Under the pieces are notes generated by a model. It was not told where the DNA came from. It did no database searches and was given only the letters and a program-made list of their open reading frames with translations. Position numbers and translations under genes: made by a program. Positions 43,953-52,181 of a DNA stretch of 64,000 nucleotides are shown one piece after another (within the stretch, counting starts at the first letter, position 1; every line of letters starts with the position of its first letter). Source of the stretch: Limibacillus halophilus (GTDB lineage: Bacteria; Pseudomonadota; Alphaproteobacteria; Kiloniellales; CECT-8803); assembly GCF_014191775.1 (NCBI RefSeq), contig NZ_JACHXA010000004.1, positions 1-64,000 on the forward strand, given 5' to 3'.

Positions 43953-44061
43953 AATGTACAAAAATAATTACTGGCCAATTGACTGATATTCTGCGGTTCT
44001 TGAAGGGAACGTTCCCAAGCAAGCAATGGCGTTTGACGCAACATAGGGGTTTTTGTACATT
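43953..44061. promoter_or_regulatory. Paired inverted 12-bp sites between the AhpD-like and TetR genes
   Basis: AATGTACAAAAA at 43953-43964 and its exact reverse complement TTTTTGTACATT at 44050-44061 face each other, 85 bp apart. Each contains the 6-bp palindrome TGTACA. One lies near the AhpD-like promoter and the other about 50 bp before the TetR start. This is a good candidate for TetR self-control and repression of the neighbour. Confidence 0.6.
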
Positions 44062-44110
44062 ATTGTATGATTTTATAACTGCGTAGGCGGCGACGTTTCG
44101 CTGATTCACG

Positions 44111-44734
44111 ATGCCGGACCATTCCACGATAAAGCGCGCGCACCGAGGGCGGGGCAGACCGCTGGAGTTTGATCGGGCAACGGCGGTCCGGCAGGCATTG
44201 GACGCGTTCTGGCGCCGTGGATATCAAGGGGTTTCGGTTACAGATCTGGCCGAAGTCATGTCGATCACCCGTACCAGCTTTTACAATTCCTTCGGTGACC
44301 GTCAGTCGGTGTTCAAGGAAGCGCTGGACGTTTATCGCCGCGAAGCGCCGGACAGTGCGCTGGCGGACATCCCCGCAGGGGTTGCAGTCGTTCCAGCAGT
44401 CAGACAGGTATTTCGGAATATTTGTCGCGCTCGAATCGAAGATCCAGAGGCAAGAGGGTGCCTTGTCGTCAATACGCTTGGACAAATGGGCAACCTCGAG
44501 GGCGAGGTCGACAGCTACTTAAAGCGAGCGATCAGCAACGGGACAAAAGTTATTGAGCGGCTCTTGAGCCAAGCAGTGGAGCAGGGGGAGATTCCCCCAA
44601 TCGCCGACCTCAAGGCTGCAAGCAAATCCTTCGTTGCCTTTCTGATCGGTTTGAACACGCTTTCCAAAGTGGTGCGCGATGAATCGCAGCTTTGGGATCT
44701 TTGCGAAAACTTTCTCGAACGATATGGATTCTGA
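44111..44734 (+). CDS. TetR-family transcriptional regulator
   Basis: The 207-aa regulator has an N-terminal HTH (about 25-70: AFWRRGYQGVSVTDLAEVMS, then ITRTSFYNSFGDRQSVFKEAL) and a helical C-terminal effector domain of the TetR_C type with GCLVVNT (about 117-123). The GRGRP basic lead is typical of the AcrR/YxaF-like branch. It is divergent from the AhpD-like gene and probably represses it in response to an electrophile or oxidant. Confidence 0.93.
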   Translation: MPDHSTIKRAHRGRGRPLEFDRATAVRQALDAFWRRGYQGVSVTDLAEVMSITRTSFYNSFGDRQSVFKEALDVYRREAPDSALADIPAGVAVVPAVRQVFRNICRARIEDPEARGCLVVNTLGQMGNLEGEVDSYLKRAISNGTKVIERLLSQAVEQGEIPPIADLKAASKSFVAFLIGLNTLSKVVRDESQLWDLCENFLERYGF

Positions 44735-45284
44735 GAATCGCCTTGATGGGTTCATCGGATTGAATTGTGGCTTATGTCGCCTGTGGGGTTTTCTTATGTT
44801 TGCCGGGGCCTCGTGATCTTAACCCCAATCCTGGAACGGCGTTTAGAGTTCGTGCTGTCAATGCGTGATTGTTATTGCCATCAAGGGCACTCGAATGCCG
44901 TAAAGGTGGTATAAACTGTAGAATCCTTGAATGATTTTCTACGAATCGGCGTGCAAAAATGCGACGAATTATCGCGACTATGGCGCGTAGACTAATTGTG
45001 AACCTCCTGTCAAAATGGAAATGCGAAACCCTGGTATCGAATAATAGCATACCTATGTAGGCGAGTTATTAGCGATCGTGCGGGCCACGCTACCACCAAG
45101 GCGTTGTGAAAACGGGGGCGGGTTCGGATTGCAAAGAGGAGGAAGGTCCGCTTTGCGTCCTCGTTCGTGTCTGTCGGTCTTTGAGGGAGGGCCGGCCACG
45201 TGTTTCAGGAAACGCTGGTGTTACAGGAGGGGGAAAACAGGGGCTTCGGCTTCAAATAAACATTGAGCAGGAGGGTGCCGGGTA
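44735..45284. promoter_or_regulatory. Intergenic region of 550 bp, leader of the HAAT transport operon
   Basis: No credible gene was found. From about 45061 the sequence is G-rich, with repeated purine runs (GAGGAGGAAGG, GGGAGGG, GGAGGGGG, GGAGGG). It has small inverted repeats: GCAAAG/CTTTGC at 45131-45156 and GTTTC/GAAAC near 45203-45214. It could be a structured leader, but it matches no riboswitch family I can recall. Confidence 0.4.
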
Positions 45285-46052
45285 TTGAGTAACGCCAACG
45301 CGGACGATTTTGTTCTCGAGACCGTAGGGCTAACAAAGAGCTTCAAGGGATTCGTCGCAGTCAACAATGTCTCGCTGAAAGTCCGAAGAAATACGATCCA
45401 CGCACTGATTGGACCGAACGGGGCAGGCAAAACCACAGTCTTCAACCTCATTACTAAGTTCCTTGAACCGAGTGCCGGGCATATCCACTACAATGGCCGC
45501 GATATCACGCGGACTTCGCCCGCAGATATCGCGCGTCAGGGCATGGTTCGGTCGTTTCAGATATCCGCCGTTTTTCCGCACCTTACTGTGCTGGAAAACG
45601 TTCGCATCGCGTTGCAGCGGCCAGTTGGAGTTTCATTCCATTTCTGGCGTCCCAAAACCATCCTCAACCGTTTGAACGACCGCGCTCTTGAGCTGCTGGA
45701 GGATGTCGGTTTGCAGGATGCCGCGGGTTCGCTGGCCGTTGAACTTCCGTATGGTCGCAAGCGGGCCTTGGAGATCGCAACGACGTTGGCCCTGGATCCA
45801 GAGGTTATGTTGCTGGACGAGCCGATGGCCGGCATGGGACGTGAGGATATCGAACGTGTTGCCGCTCTGATCAAACGCCTTTCCGCAAACCGCACGGTTC
45901 TCATGGTTGAGCACAACCTGGATGTTGTCGCCAATCTGTCGGACTGCATCACGGTTTTGCAGCGCGGCGAGATACTGACAGAAGGCAAGTACGAAGCCAT
46001 TTCAGAAGACCCGCGGGTCCGGGAAGCCTACATGGGGAATGTCGATGCCTGA
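45285..46052 (+). CDS. Branched-chain amino-acid type ABC ATPase (LivG-like)
   Basis: A 255-aa ATPase with Walker A GPNGAGKTT (about 44-52), RSFQISAVFPHLTVLENV, the degenerate signature region VELPYGRKRALEIATTLAL, Walker B MLLDEPMAGM and switch His in VEHNLDVV. The signature lacks the LSGGQ spelling and reads LPYGR, as in LivG proteins. It starts at TTG with GGAGGG upstream. It is the first gene of a five-gene HAAT importer. Substrates of this family range from amino acids to urea and amides. Confidence 0.92.
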   Translation: MSNANADDFVLETVGLTKSFKGFVAVNNVSLKVRRNTIHALIGPNGAGKTTVFNLITKFLEPSAGHIHYNGRDITRTSPADIARQGMVRSFQISAVFPHLTVLENVRIALQRPVGVSFHFWRPKTILNRLNDRALELLEDVGLQDAAGSLAVELPYGRKRALEIATTLALDPEVMLLDEPMAGMGREDIERVAALIKRLSANRTVLMVEHNLDVVANLSDCITVLQRGEILTEGKYEAISEDPRVREAYMGNVDA

Positions 46053-46791
46053 GGCCGCAAGCGAAACAGCCACGATCCAAACTAGTCCCAAGCACACCCT
46101 GCTAAGCGTTGCCGACTTACATGCCTTCTATGGCGAGTCACACATTTTGCACGGCATGAATTTTACCGTGAATCGGGGTGAAGTCGTGACCTTGCTCGGC
46201 CGCAATGGGGCCGGAAAGACTACGACCTTGCGCGGGATCATGGGCATGGTCGATCAACGCAAGGGCCGTGTTGAATTTGACGGTACGGAAATCATTGATC
46301 TTTCATCCGACAAGATTGCGCGCCGTGGCATAGCTTACTGCCCGGAAGAGCGCGGCATCTTTGCTAGCTTGGATGTGGAAGAGAATCTAATGCTGCCGCC
46401 AAAAATTCGGGATGGTGGCATGTCGGTGGAGGAGATCTACGAGCTCTTTCCCAACCTGAAGGAACGGTTACGTAGTTCTGGAACGAAGCTGTCCGGCGGC
46501 GAGCAGCAGATGCTGGCGATTGGTCGCATTCTTCGTACAGGGGCAAAGCTCTTGCTGTTGGACGAACCAACGGAAGGACTGGCGCCCATTATCATTCAGC
46601 AGATTGGCGAAGCTATTCGGCGCCTGAAAGCCCGAGATTTCACCATTCTGCTGGTTGAGCAGAATTTCCATTTCGCAGCGACCGTGGCTGATCGCCATTA
46701 CGTCGTCGAGCACGGTCGCGTCATCGACGAAATCGCGAATAGCGACGTCAAAGCAAACCTGGAAAAACTGCACGACTATCTCGGGGTCTAA
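46045..46791 (+). CDS. Branched-chain amino-acid type ABC ATPase (LivF-like)
   Basis: This 248-aa ATPase has Walker A GRNGAGKTT, GIAYCPEERGIFASLDVEENL (the LivF landmark), signature KLSGGEQQMLAIGRIL and Walker B LLLDEPTEGLAP. The start overlaps the preceding gene; the ATG at 46045 has GGGGA six bases upstream, and the ATG at 46039 is an alternative. It forms the ATPase pair with the preceding gene. Confidence 0.93.
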   Translation: MPEAASETATIQTSPKHTLLSVADLHAFYGESHILHGMNFTVNRGEVVTLLGRNGAGKTTTLRGIMGMVDQRKGRVEFDGTEIIDLSSDKIARRGIAYCPEERGIFASLDVEENLMLPPKIRDGGMSVEEIYELFPNLKERLRSSGTKLSGGEQQMLAIGRILRTGAKLLLLDEPTEGLAPIIIQQIGEAIRRLKARDFTILLVEQNFHFAATVADRHYVVEHGRVIDEIANSDVKANLEKLHDYLGV

Positions 46792-46840
46792 GACCACGGT
46801 CTCGATGACCTAATTATCAATCATTCAAGGAGGCATTCTC

Positions 46841-48052
46841 ATGAGACTAGGAAAGACAGCATTGTTGGGCGCGGTATTTGCCCTGGCGGCAGGCTCGGCG
46901 CACGCCGATATTTCCGATGGCGTGCTCCGAATCGGCGTTCTCAACGATCAATCCGGTCTCTACACGGACTTGGGCGGCCCGGGATCGGTAGAAGCCGCAA
47001 AAATGGCGGTAGAGGACTTCGGTGGAACGGTCAACGGCATGCCGATTGAGATCGTCTCCGCCGACCACCAGAACAAGCCGGACATTGGATCCAACATCGT
47101 GCGTCAGTGGATCGACGTTGACGGCGTGGACGTAATCGTAGACGTGCCGACATCATCTGTCGCTCTGGCGGTCCAGAAGGTGACGGCTGAAAAAGATACG
47201 GCGTTCTTGATGAGCGGCCCGGCGAGCACGCGGCTGACTAATGAGGATTGCGCGGCAACGGGTGTGCATTACTCCTACGATACCTATGCCCTGGCGATCG
47301 GTACCGGCAAGGCGATGGTTCAGGAGGGCGGCGACACATGGTTCTTCCTTACCGCCGACTACGCTTTCGGTCATTCGTTGGAGCAGGATACTTCGAACGT
47401 TGTTGAGGAAAACGGTGGCAAGGTCCTCGGTGTGGTCCGTCACCCGCTCAGCAGCTCTGATTTCTCTTCCTACCTGCTGCAGGCACAGGGTTCGGGCGCC
47501 AAGGTTATCGGACTGGCGAATGCCGGTGGCGATACCACCAACTCCATCAAGCAGGCCAGCGAGTTCGGCATCACGCAAAGCGGGCAGCGTCTGGCGGCTT
47601 TGCTGATGTTCATCACTGACGTTGACGCTCTGGGGTTGGACGTGGCCCAGGGCCTGACTCTGACCACCGGTTTCTACTGGAACATGAATGAAGAGACCCG
47701 CGCCTTCGCGGATCGTTTTGCTGCTCGCATGGACGGCCAGCGGCCGACCATGGTCCAGGCCGGCGTCTACTCTGCCGTGGCGCACTACCTCAAGGCTGTG
47801 GCTGAAGCCAATGACGATGGCGGTAAGGCCGCTGTCGATCAGATGAAGAAATTGCCGATCAACGATTTCTTCGCAACGAACGGTACCATCCGCGACGACG
47901 GCCGCATGGTGCATGATATGTATCTTGCACAGGTGAAGACTCCTGCTGAGTCGACCGGTAAGTGGGATTACTACAACATCTTGAGGACGATCCCCGGGGA
48001 TCAGGCTTTCCAGCCGCTGTCCGAAAGCCGTTGCCCGCTCATCAAAGGCTAA
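46841..48052 (+). CDS. HAAT-type ABC transporter binding protein (LivK-like)
   Basis: The 403-aa product has a signal peptide (MRLGKTALLGAVFALAAGSA, cleaved after HA). The type I binding-protein fold includes RIGVLNDQSGLYTDLGGPGS, and YAFGHSLEQDTS leads the second lobe. The SSVALAVQKVTAEKDT and GPASTRLTNEDCAATG segments resemble those binding amide-type or aromatic ligands rather than leucine. GGAGG lies seven bases before the ATG. A hairpin follows the stop. Confidence 0.92.
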   Translation: MRLGKTALLGAVFALAAGSAHADISDGVLRIGVLNDQSGLYTDLGGPGSVEAAKMAVEDFGGTVNGMPIEIVSADHQNKPDIGSNIVRQWIDVDGVDVIVDVPTSSVALAVQKVTAEKDTAFLMSGPASTRLTNEDCAATGVHYSYDTYALAIGTGKAMVQEGGDTWFFLTADYAFGHSLEQDTSNVVEENGGKVLGVVRHPLSSSDFSSYLLQAQGSGAKVIGLANAGGDTTNSIKQASEFGITQSGQRLAALLMFITDVDALGLDVAQGLTLTTGFYWNMNEETRAFADRFAARMDGQRPTMVQAGVYSAVAHYLKAVAEANDDGGKAAVDQMKKLPINDFFATNGTIRDDGRMVHDMYLAQVKTPAESTGKWDYYNILRTIPGDQAFQPLSESRCPLIKG

Positions 48053-48072
48053 TCAGAGCGAGGAAATGAGGG

Positions 48073-48112
48073 GCTCCCGGGATGACAGACAGTCGTTCCG
48101 GGGGCTGCTTTT
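48073..48112 (+). terminator. Terminator-like hairpin between LivK-like and LivH-like genes
   Basis: A 14-bp stem with three G-T wobbles (GCTCCCGGGATGAC at 48073-48086, GTCGTTCCGGGGGC at 48092-48105) and a 5-nt loop is followed by TGCTTTT. It sits 20 bp before the permease start and would trim permease expression. Confidence 0.7.
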
Positions 48113-48131
48113 CCAGTAGAGGAACGATGGA

Positions 48132-49022
48132 ATGCAAGAATTGCTGGGCGTGCCCGCCGCCGTACTCTTCGGACAGCTATTGCTTGGCTTGATCAACGGC
48201 TCTTTTTACGCGTTGCTGAGCCTTGGTCTTGCCGTGATTTTCGGCATGCTGAACGTTATCAATTTTGCACACGGCGCTCTTTATATGACGGGGGCGTTCG
48301 TAGCCTGGATGCTGCTCAACTATCTGGGAATTGGTTATTGGCCGGCTTTGGTCTTGGTGCCTATCGCCGTGGGGGCGCTGGGCGTTCTCATGGAGAAAAC
48401 CATGTTGAGCCGCCTTTACAAACTGGATCACCTATACGGGCTATTGCTCACATTCGGCCTTGCGCTGATTATCGAGGGCCTTTTCCGCAATGGGTACGGC
48501 GTTTCCGGTCAGCCTTATCCTATCCCCGATATTCTCAGCGGCGGCTACAATCTCGGGTTCATGTTCCTGCCGATTTACCGAGGCTGGGTTATCATTGCCT
48601 CGCTTATTATCTGTTTCGGGACCTGGTTCCTGGTAGAGCGCACCCGTTTTGGCGCCTACCTGCGGGCCGCTGTCGAGAACCAGCAATTGGTGCGCGCCTT
48701 TGGCATCAACGTGCCTTTGCTGATGACGATGGCGTTTGGGTTTGCCGTCGCACTGGCCGGGGTCGCGGGCGTTCTCGCCGCGCCGATCTATCAGGTTAGT
48801 CCGCTGATGGGGCAGCAGGTGATTATCGTTGTCTTCGCCATCGTCGTAATCGGTGGATTAGGGTCTATTATGGGGTCCATTATCACAGGCTTGGGAGTCG
48901 GTATCATCGAAGGCTTGACCAAGACCTTCTACCCTGAAGGGTCTGCGGTGGTGGTCTTTGTGCTTATGGCAATCGTCTTGGTGTTGCGTCCGCATGGACT
49001 TTTTGGGAGGCCTCGGACATGA
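48132..49022 (+). CDS. HAAT-type ABC permease (LivH-like)
   Basis: A 296-aa permease with about eight helices. The LivH start LINGSFYALLSLGLAVIFGM with NFAHGALYMTGA (about 40-51) is clear, and the EAA-like loop LRAAVENQQLVRAFGINV lies at about 177-194. It forms the channel with LivM. Its stop overlaps the next start by ATGA. Confidence 0.94.
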   Translation: MQELLGVPAAVLFGQLLLGLINGSFYALLSLGLAVIFGMLNVINFAHGALYMTGAFVAWMLLNYLGIGYWPALVLVPIAVGALGVLMEKTMLSRLYKLDHLYGLLLTFGLALIIEGLFRNGYGVSGQPYPIPDILSGGYNLGFMFLPIYRGWVIIASLIICFGTWFLVERTRFGAYLRAAVENQQLVRAFGINVPLLMTMAFGFAVALAGVAGVLAAPIYQVSPLMGQQVIIVVFAIVVIGGLGSIMGSIITGLGVGIIEGLTKTFYPEGSAVVVFVLMAIVLVLRPHGLFGRPRT

Positions 49023-49981
49023 CCGATATAGCGTCGTCTAAGCAGGACACCGGGATGGGGGCGAATAAGATTCGCAAGGCATTGATAGCGCTGGGTATCT
49101 TGCTGTTGCTGCTGGCCCCTTTCATTGGCATTTATCCCGTGTTTGTGATGAAGCTGTTGTGTTTCGCGCTGTTTGCCTGCGCCTTCAATTTGATGCTGGG
49201 GTATGTCGGGTTGTTGTCATTCGGGCACGCCGCCTTCTTCGGGATGGCGGCCTATGTAACCGGCCATTCGGTCAAGGTGTGGGGATTGACACCAGAGGTT
49301 GGGATCATAGCAGGGGCTCTGGTTGCCGCTGTGTTGGGGTTGGTGATCGGTTCTCTGGCAACGCGACGCCAGGGCATCTACTTTGCGATGATCACGCTCG
49401 CACTGGCACAGATGGTGTACTTTTTCAGCATTCAAGCACCGTTCACCCACGGCGAAGATGGAATTCAGGGAATTCCGCGGGGATTTCTCCTGGGATTGGT
49501 GGATTTATCCGACACTCTAAACATGTACTACTTCGTGGTTGGGGTGTTTCTTTTCGGGTTCCTGGTTATCTACCGCACGATCAACTCGCCTTTCGGTCAA
49601 GTCCTGAAGGCGATCCGCGAGAATGAGAATCGCGTTATCTCCCTGGGATATCGCGTAACGCATTACAAGATCGCAGCCTTCGTCATATCGGCCGCTTTTA
49701 CCGGCGTTGCCGGGGGCACAAAAGCGATCGTCTTCCAGGCCGCAACGCTGACGGATGTGCATTGGCAGATGTCCGGCGAGGTCGTGTTGATGACATTGGT
49801 TGGCGGCGTGGGGACGATATTCGGCCCGGTGATTGGGGCCGGCTTGTTGGTGGTGTTACAGAACTATCTAGCCAGCGTAGGCTCCTGGGTTACCGTGATC
49901 ACAGGTGTGATATTTGTGGTTTGCGTGTTGGCCTTCCGGCGCGGAATCGTCGGCGAGATCGCGGAACGCCTCAAGCGATAG
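49019..49981 (+). CDS. HAAT-type ABC permease (LivM-like)
   Basis: The 320-aa permease has the LivM landmarks NLMLGYVGLLSFGHAAFFGMAAY (about 58-80), ATRRQGIYFAMITLALAQM (about 114-132), and GQVLKAIRENENRVISLGY. It has about nine hydrophobic helices. It is translationally coupled to the LivH-like gene and ends the operon. A strong terminator follows. Confidence 0.94.
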   Translation: MTDIASSKQDTGMGANKIRKALIALGILLLLLAPFIGIYPVFVMKLLCFALFACAFNLMLGYVGLLSFGHAAFFGMAAYVTGHSVKVWGLTPEVGIIAGALVAAVLGLVIGSLATRRQGIYFAMITLALAQMVYFFSIQAPFTHGEDGIQGIPRGFLLGLVDLSDTLNMYYFVVGVFLFGFLVIYRTINSPFGQVLKAIRENENRVISLGYRVTHYKIAAFVISAAFTGVAGGTKAIVFQAATLTDVHWQMSGEVVLMTLVGGVGTIFGPVIGAGLLVVLQNYLASVGSWVTVITGVIFVVCVLAFRRGIVGEIAERLKR

Positions 49982-50006
49982 CCCCGCAGCCAACATCGCT
50001 ATAAGA

Positions 50007-50045
50007 GAAAACGGGCGCTTCTCAAACACAGAAGCGCCCGTTTTC
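50007..50045. terminator. Bidirectional intrinsic terminator
   Basis: A 16-bp perfect stem (GAAAACGGGCGCTTCT at 50007-50022, AGAAGCGCCCGTTTTC at 50030-50045) with a 7-nt loop. The T and A tracts at the stem base make it work in both directions: for the HAAT operon from the left and the short minus-strand gene from the right. Confidence 0.92.
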
Positions 50046-50065
50046 TTTAGCTAGCTATCGCCTAT

Positions 50066-50359
50066 CTATTTGTTCACTTGAACAGCGAATGTGATGCTCG
50101 ACGACGCACCACTTTGATCCGTCGCAGAGATGGTGACATTCTCGGTAATCGAGGCACCTTTAGGACCGGTCACATTTGGCGTTGAAAGATTCAGAGTAGA
50201 GCCACTGACCGACGCCCACGACGGCCCACTCGTCATGCTGAGTGAGAAGGAGTCTCCGGCACTATCTTCAAACCAACCGGACATATCGATAGACCCGCTG
50301 GTTTGCCGTGGCATCTCGACGATTCCATGATTGGCTAGCGGGAAAGGCGCGTTTCTCAT
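50066..50359 (-). CDS. Short cadherin/Ig-like domain protein, possibly a remnant
   Basis: The 97-aa product is one cadherin-like (He_PIG type) bacterial Ig repeat: MSGWFEDSAGDSFSLSMTSG, then PSWASVSG, a STPNV segment and TENVTISATDQSGASSSITF. There is no signal peptide, repeat array or anchor, so it looks like a leftover of a longer surface protein. It is bordered by a terminator and by the znuA promoter. Frames reaching 50455 add unsupported N-terminal residues. Confidence 0.5.
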   Translation of the reverse strand: MRNAPFPLANHGIVEMPRQTSGSIDMSGWFEDSAGDSFSLSMTSGPSWASVSGSTLNLSTPNVTGPKGASITENVTISATDQSGASSSITFAVQVNK

Positions 50360-50421
50360 ACAAAATGGTTGCAGGCTTAGATGCCGAAATGATCTTGTCA
50401 GAAAGGTAACCTTGCGCGGTA

Positions 50422-50444
50422 GAATTGTTATGTTATAACAATTC
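50422..50444. promoter_or_regulatory. Zur box upstream of znuA
   Basis: GAATTGTTAT-GTT-ATAACAATTC is a palindrome broken only at its three central bases. It fits the alphaproteobacterial Zur consensus as I recall it (TGTTATA..ATAACA). It lies 35 bp before the znuA start, which implies repression under zinc-replete conditions. Confidence 0.8.
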
Positions 50445-50478
50445 GTGAGAAGCAATTTACGCCAAGGGATACTTTTTG

Positions 50479-51447
50479 ATGTTCAGGCCTTTAGCCATCT
50501 GTGTCGTTGCTGCGGCAATATTTCTGACAGCAAGCGTTTTCCCCAGACAGTCACGTGCCGAGCCGGCCGTAGTGGTCTCGATCAAACCGATTAACTCATT
50601 AGTTGCGGCCGTGATGGAGGGCGTGGGGGAGCCCTATCTTCTCGTGCGCGGTGGCGGGTCACCGCATAGCTTCAACCTGAGCCCATCGGACGCTCGCGCC
50701 CTTGAGGGAGCGGATCTCCTGATTTGGGTGGGACGAAACCTTGAGCAGTTCTTGGAAGGACCTCTTGAGGCACTGCCGCATTCTGCCGCGGTGGTTTCGC
50801 TGGCGGCCTCGGACGGTATTGGGCTGCTGGCCTATAGAGAGCACGCCGAAGCCCACGATGCACATAACTTGGGGTCCCAGGGCAGTGATTCTGCCCCAGA
50901 GGGGCATGATCATCATAATGAGGACGATTACGACCCACATCTTTGGCTTGATCTGGGCAATGCCCGGGCGATTGTGAGTCTTGCCGCAACGTTGCTTTCG
51001 CAACACGACCCGTCGAATGAATCACTCTACGCAGACAATGCACAGAAAACGCTGGTTCGGCTTGATGCTTTGGAACGGTCGATGGAAAGTCGGTTGGCGC
51101 CAGTCAAGGACAAAGGCTATCTGGTGTTTCACGATGGTTTCCAGTATCTGCAACGTGCGTTCGACTTGAACGAGGTGGGTGTCGTGATCTTGTCACCGGA
51201 TCGCCAGCCGGGCGCCCGGCGCGTACGTGAAGTGCGCGAGCTTTTGAAAGCCAGTGGCGCAGGTTGCATTTTTGTCGAGCCGCAGTTCAAGCCGGAGATT
51301 GTCTCCATTATCACCGAAGGCCTGCAAGTGAAGGTGGCGGAAATCGACCCGCTGGGCGCTGATTTGGAGGATGGGCCGGAGCTGTACTTCACCTTGATGG
51401 AGCGTAACGCTGCCGCTCTGGCAAAATGTCTGGGCGGGAACCAGTGA
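50479..51447 (+). CDS. znuA: Zinc ABC transporter binding protein ZnuA
   Basis: A 322-aa protein with a signal peptide (ending SRA|EPAV). Family A-1 zinc ligands are visible: His in SPHSFNL (about 62), His in DPHLWLD (about 153) and His in FHDGFQYL (about 217). The acidic His-rich loop AHDAHN...GHDHHNEDD (about 122-150) is typical of zinc rather than manganese proteins. The Zur box upstream supports this. The permease and ATPase genes (znuBC) are not adjacent. Confidence 0.93.
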   Translation: MFRPLAICVVAAAIFLTASVFPRQSRAEPAVVVSIKPINSLVAAVMEGVGEPYLLVRGGGSPHSFNLSPSDARALEGADLLIWVGRNLEQFLEGPLEALPHSAAVVSLAASDGIGLLAYREHAEAHDAHNLGSQGSDSAPEGHDHHNEDDYDPHLWLDLGNARAIVSLAATLLSQHDPSNESLYADNAQKTLVRLDALERSMESRLAPVKDKGYLVFHDGFQYLQRAFDLNEVGVVILSPDRQPGARRVREVRELLKASGAGCIFVEPQFKPEIVSIITEGLQVKVAEIDPLGADLEDGPELYFTLMERNAAALAKCLGGNQ

Positions 51448-51517
51448 TGACCTTGCGCGGCCCGCTGTTTGCTGTCTAGGGTTTCAGCCTAGGACATCCC
51501 TCTATAGGAGTGGCTGC

Positions 51518-52042
51518 ATGTCGGATGCAGACCGCGGTATCAATTGGCCGCAGGAAATTTATGCGTCGTTCAAAGCCTGGGATATTCGGCAAGTCGGCTA
51601 TGTGCCGGACGCTGGACATAAACAGTTGATAGCGGCTTGCCTGGACGATCCGGAGATCACAACGAGCGTACTGACGACCGAAGAGGAAGGCGTTGGTTTG
51701 CTTGCGGGCGCCGATCTCGGTGGACAGCGCGGCGCGCTCCTCATGCAATCCAGTGGTGTTGGCAATTGCATCAACACCTTCTCACTTCTGAGCCTTTGCG
51801 GATTTCCCTTCTTGGCTTTAGTCACAATGCGCGGTGAGTGGGGAGAGGTGAATGCCTGGCAGATGCCGATGGGCCAGGCAACGCCGAAGGTTCTGGGTGA
51901 GATGGGGTTCTTGGTTCTTCGCGCTGATCAAGCGACCGAGGTAGCAGAGACACTACAATCGGCCTTGGCTTTGGTTTTCGAGGGGAAACAACGGGTCGCG
52001 GTTTTGCTGGGACAACGCCTGCTTGGAGCCAAAAGGTTCTAA
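51518..52042 (+). CDS. ThDP decarboxylase alpha subunit (sulfopyruvate/phosphonopyruvate decarboxylase-like)
   Basis: This 174-aa protein corresponds to the pyrimidine-binding half of ThDP enzymes. VGYVPDAGHKQL leads to the Glu cluster TTEEEGVGLLAGA (53-65), where one Glu activates the cofactor, then LMQSSGVGNCINTFSLL. The size and spelling match ComD-type small subunits. The pyrophosphate-binding half is encoded separately at 53108, with an ICL/PEP-mutase family gene in between. Likely reaction: decarboxylation of a 3-substituted pyruvate. Confidence 0.85.
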   Translation: MSDADRGINWPQEIYASFKAWDIRQVGYVPDAGHKQLIAACLDDPEITTSVLTTEEEGVGLLAGADLGGQRGALLMQSSGVGNCINTFSLLSLCGFPFLALVTMRGEWGEVNAWQMPMGQATPKVLGEMGFLVLRADQATEVAETLQSALALVFEGKQRVAVLLGQRLLGAKRF

Positions 52043-52181
52043 CCCGCATTTTCGGATGGCAGCGGAACGCTGACTACATACGAACCAGGGGAAGGCATTT
52101 GCTAGGGACGCTGCCTACTGCGACTGTACGTTCAAAGGAGGCATGTCATATGGGAACGATGGTAAACGACAGGAGGCCAAA

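Noticed and set aside
44735-45284. Guanidine (ykkC) or other named riboswitch upstream of the HAAT operon
   Set aside because: The conserved core sequences of ykkC-type riboswitches, as I recall them, could not be found on either strand.
47153-47914. 253-codon minus-strand frame under the LivK-like gene
   Set aside because: A shadow of a well-supported gene caused by high GC; its composition is His- and Arg-rich without family features.
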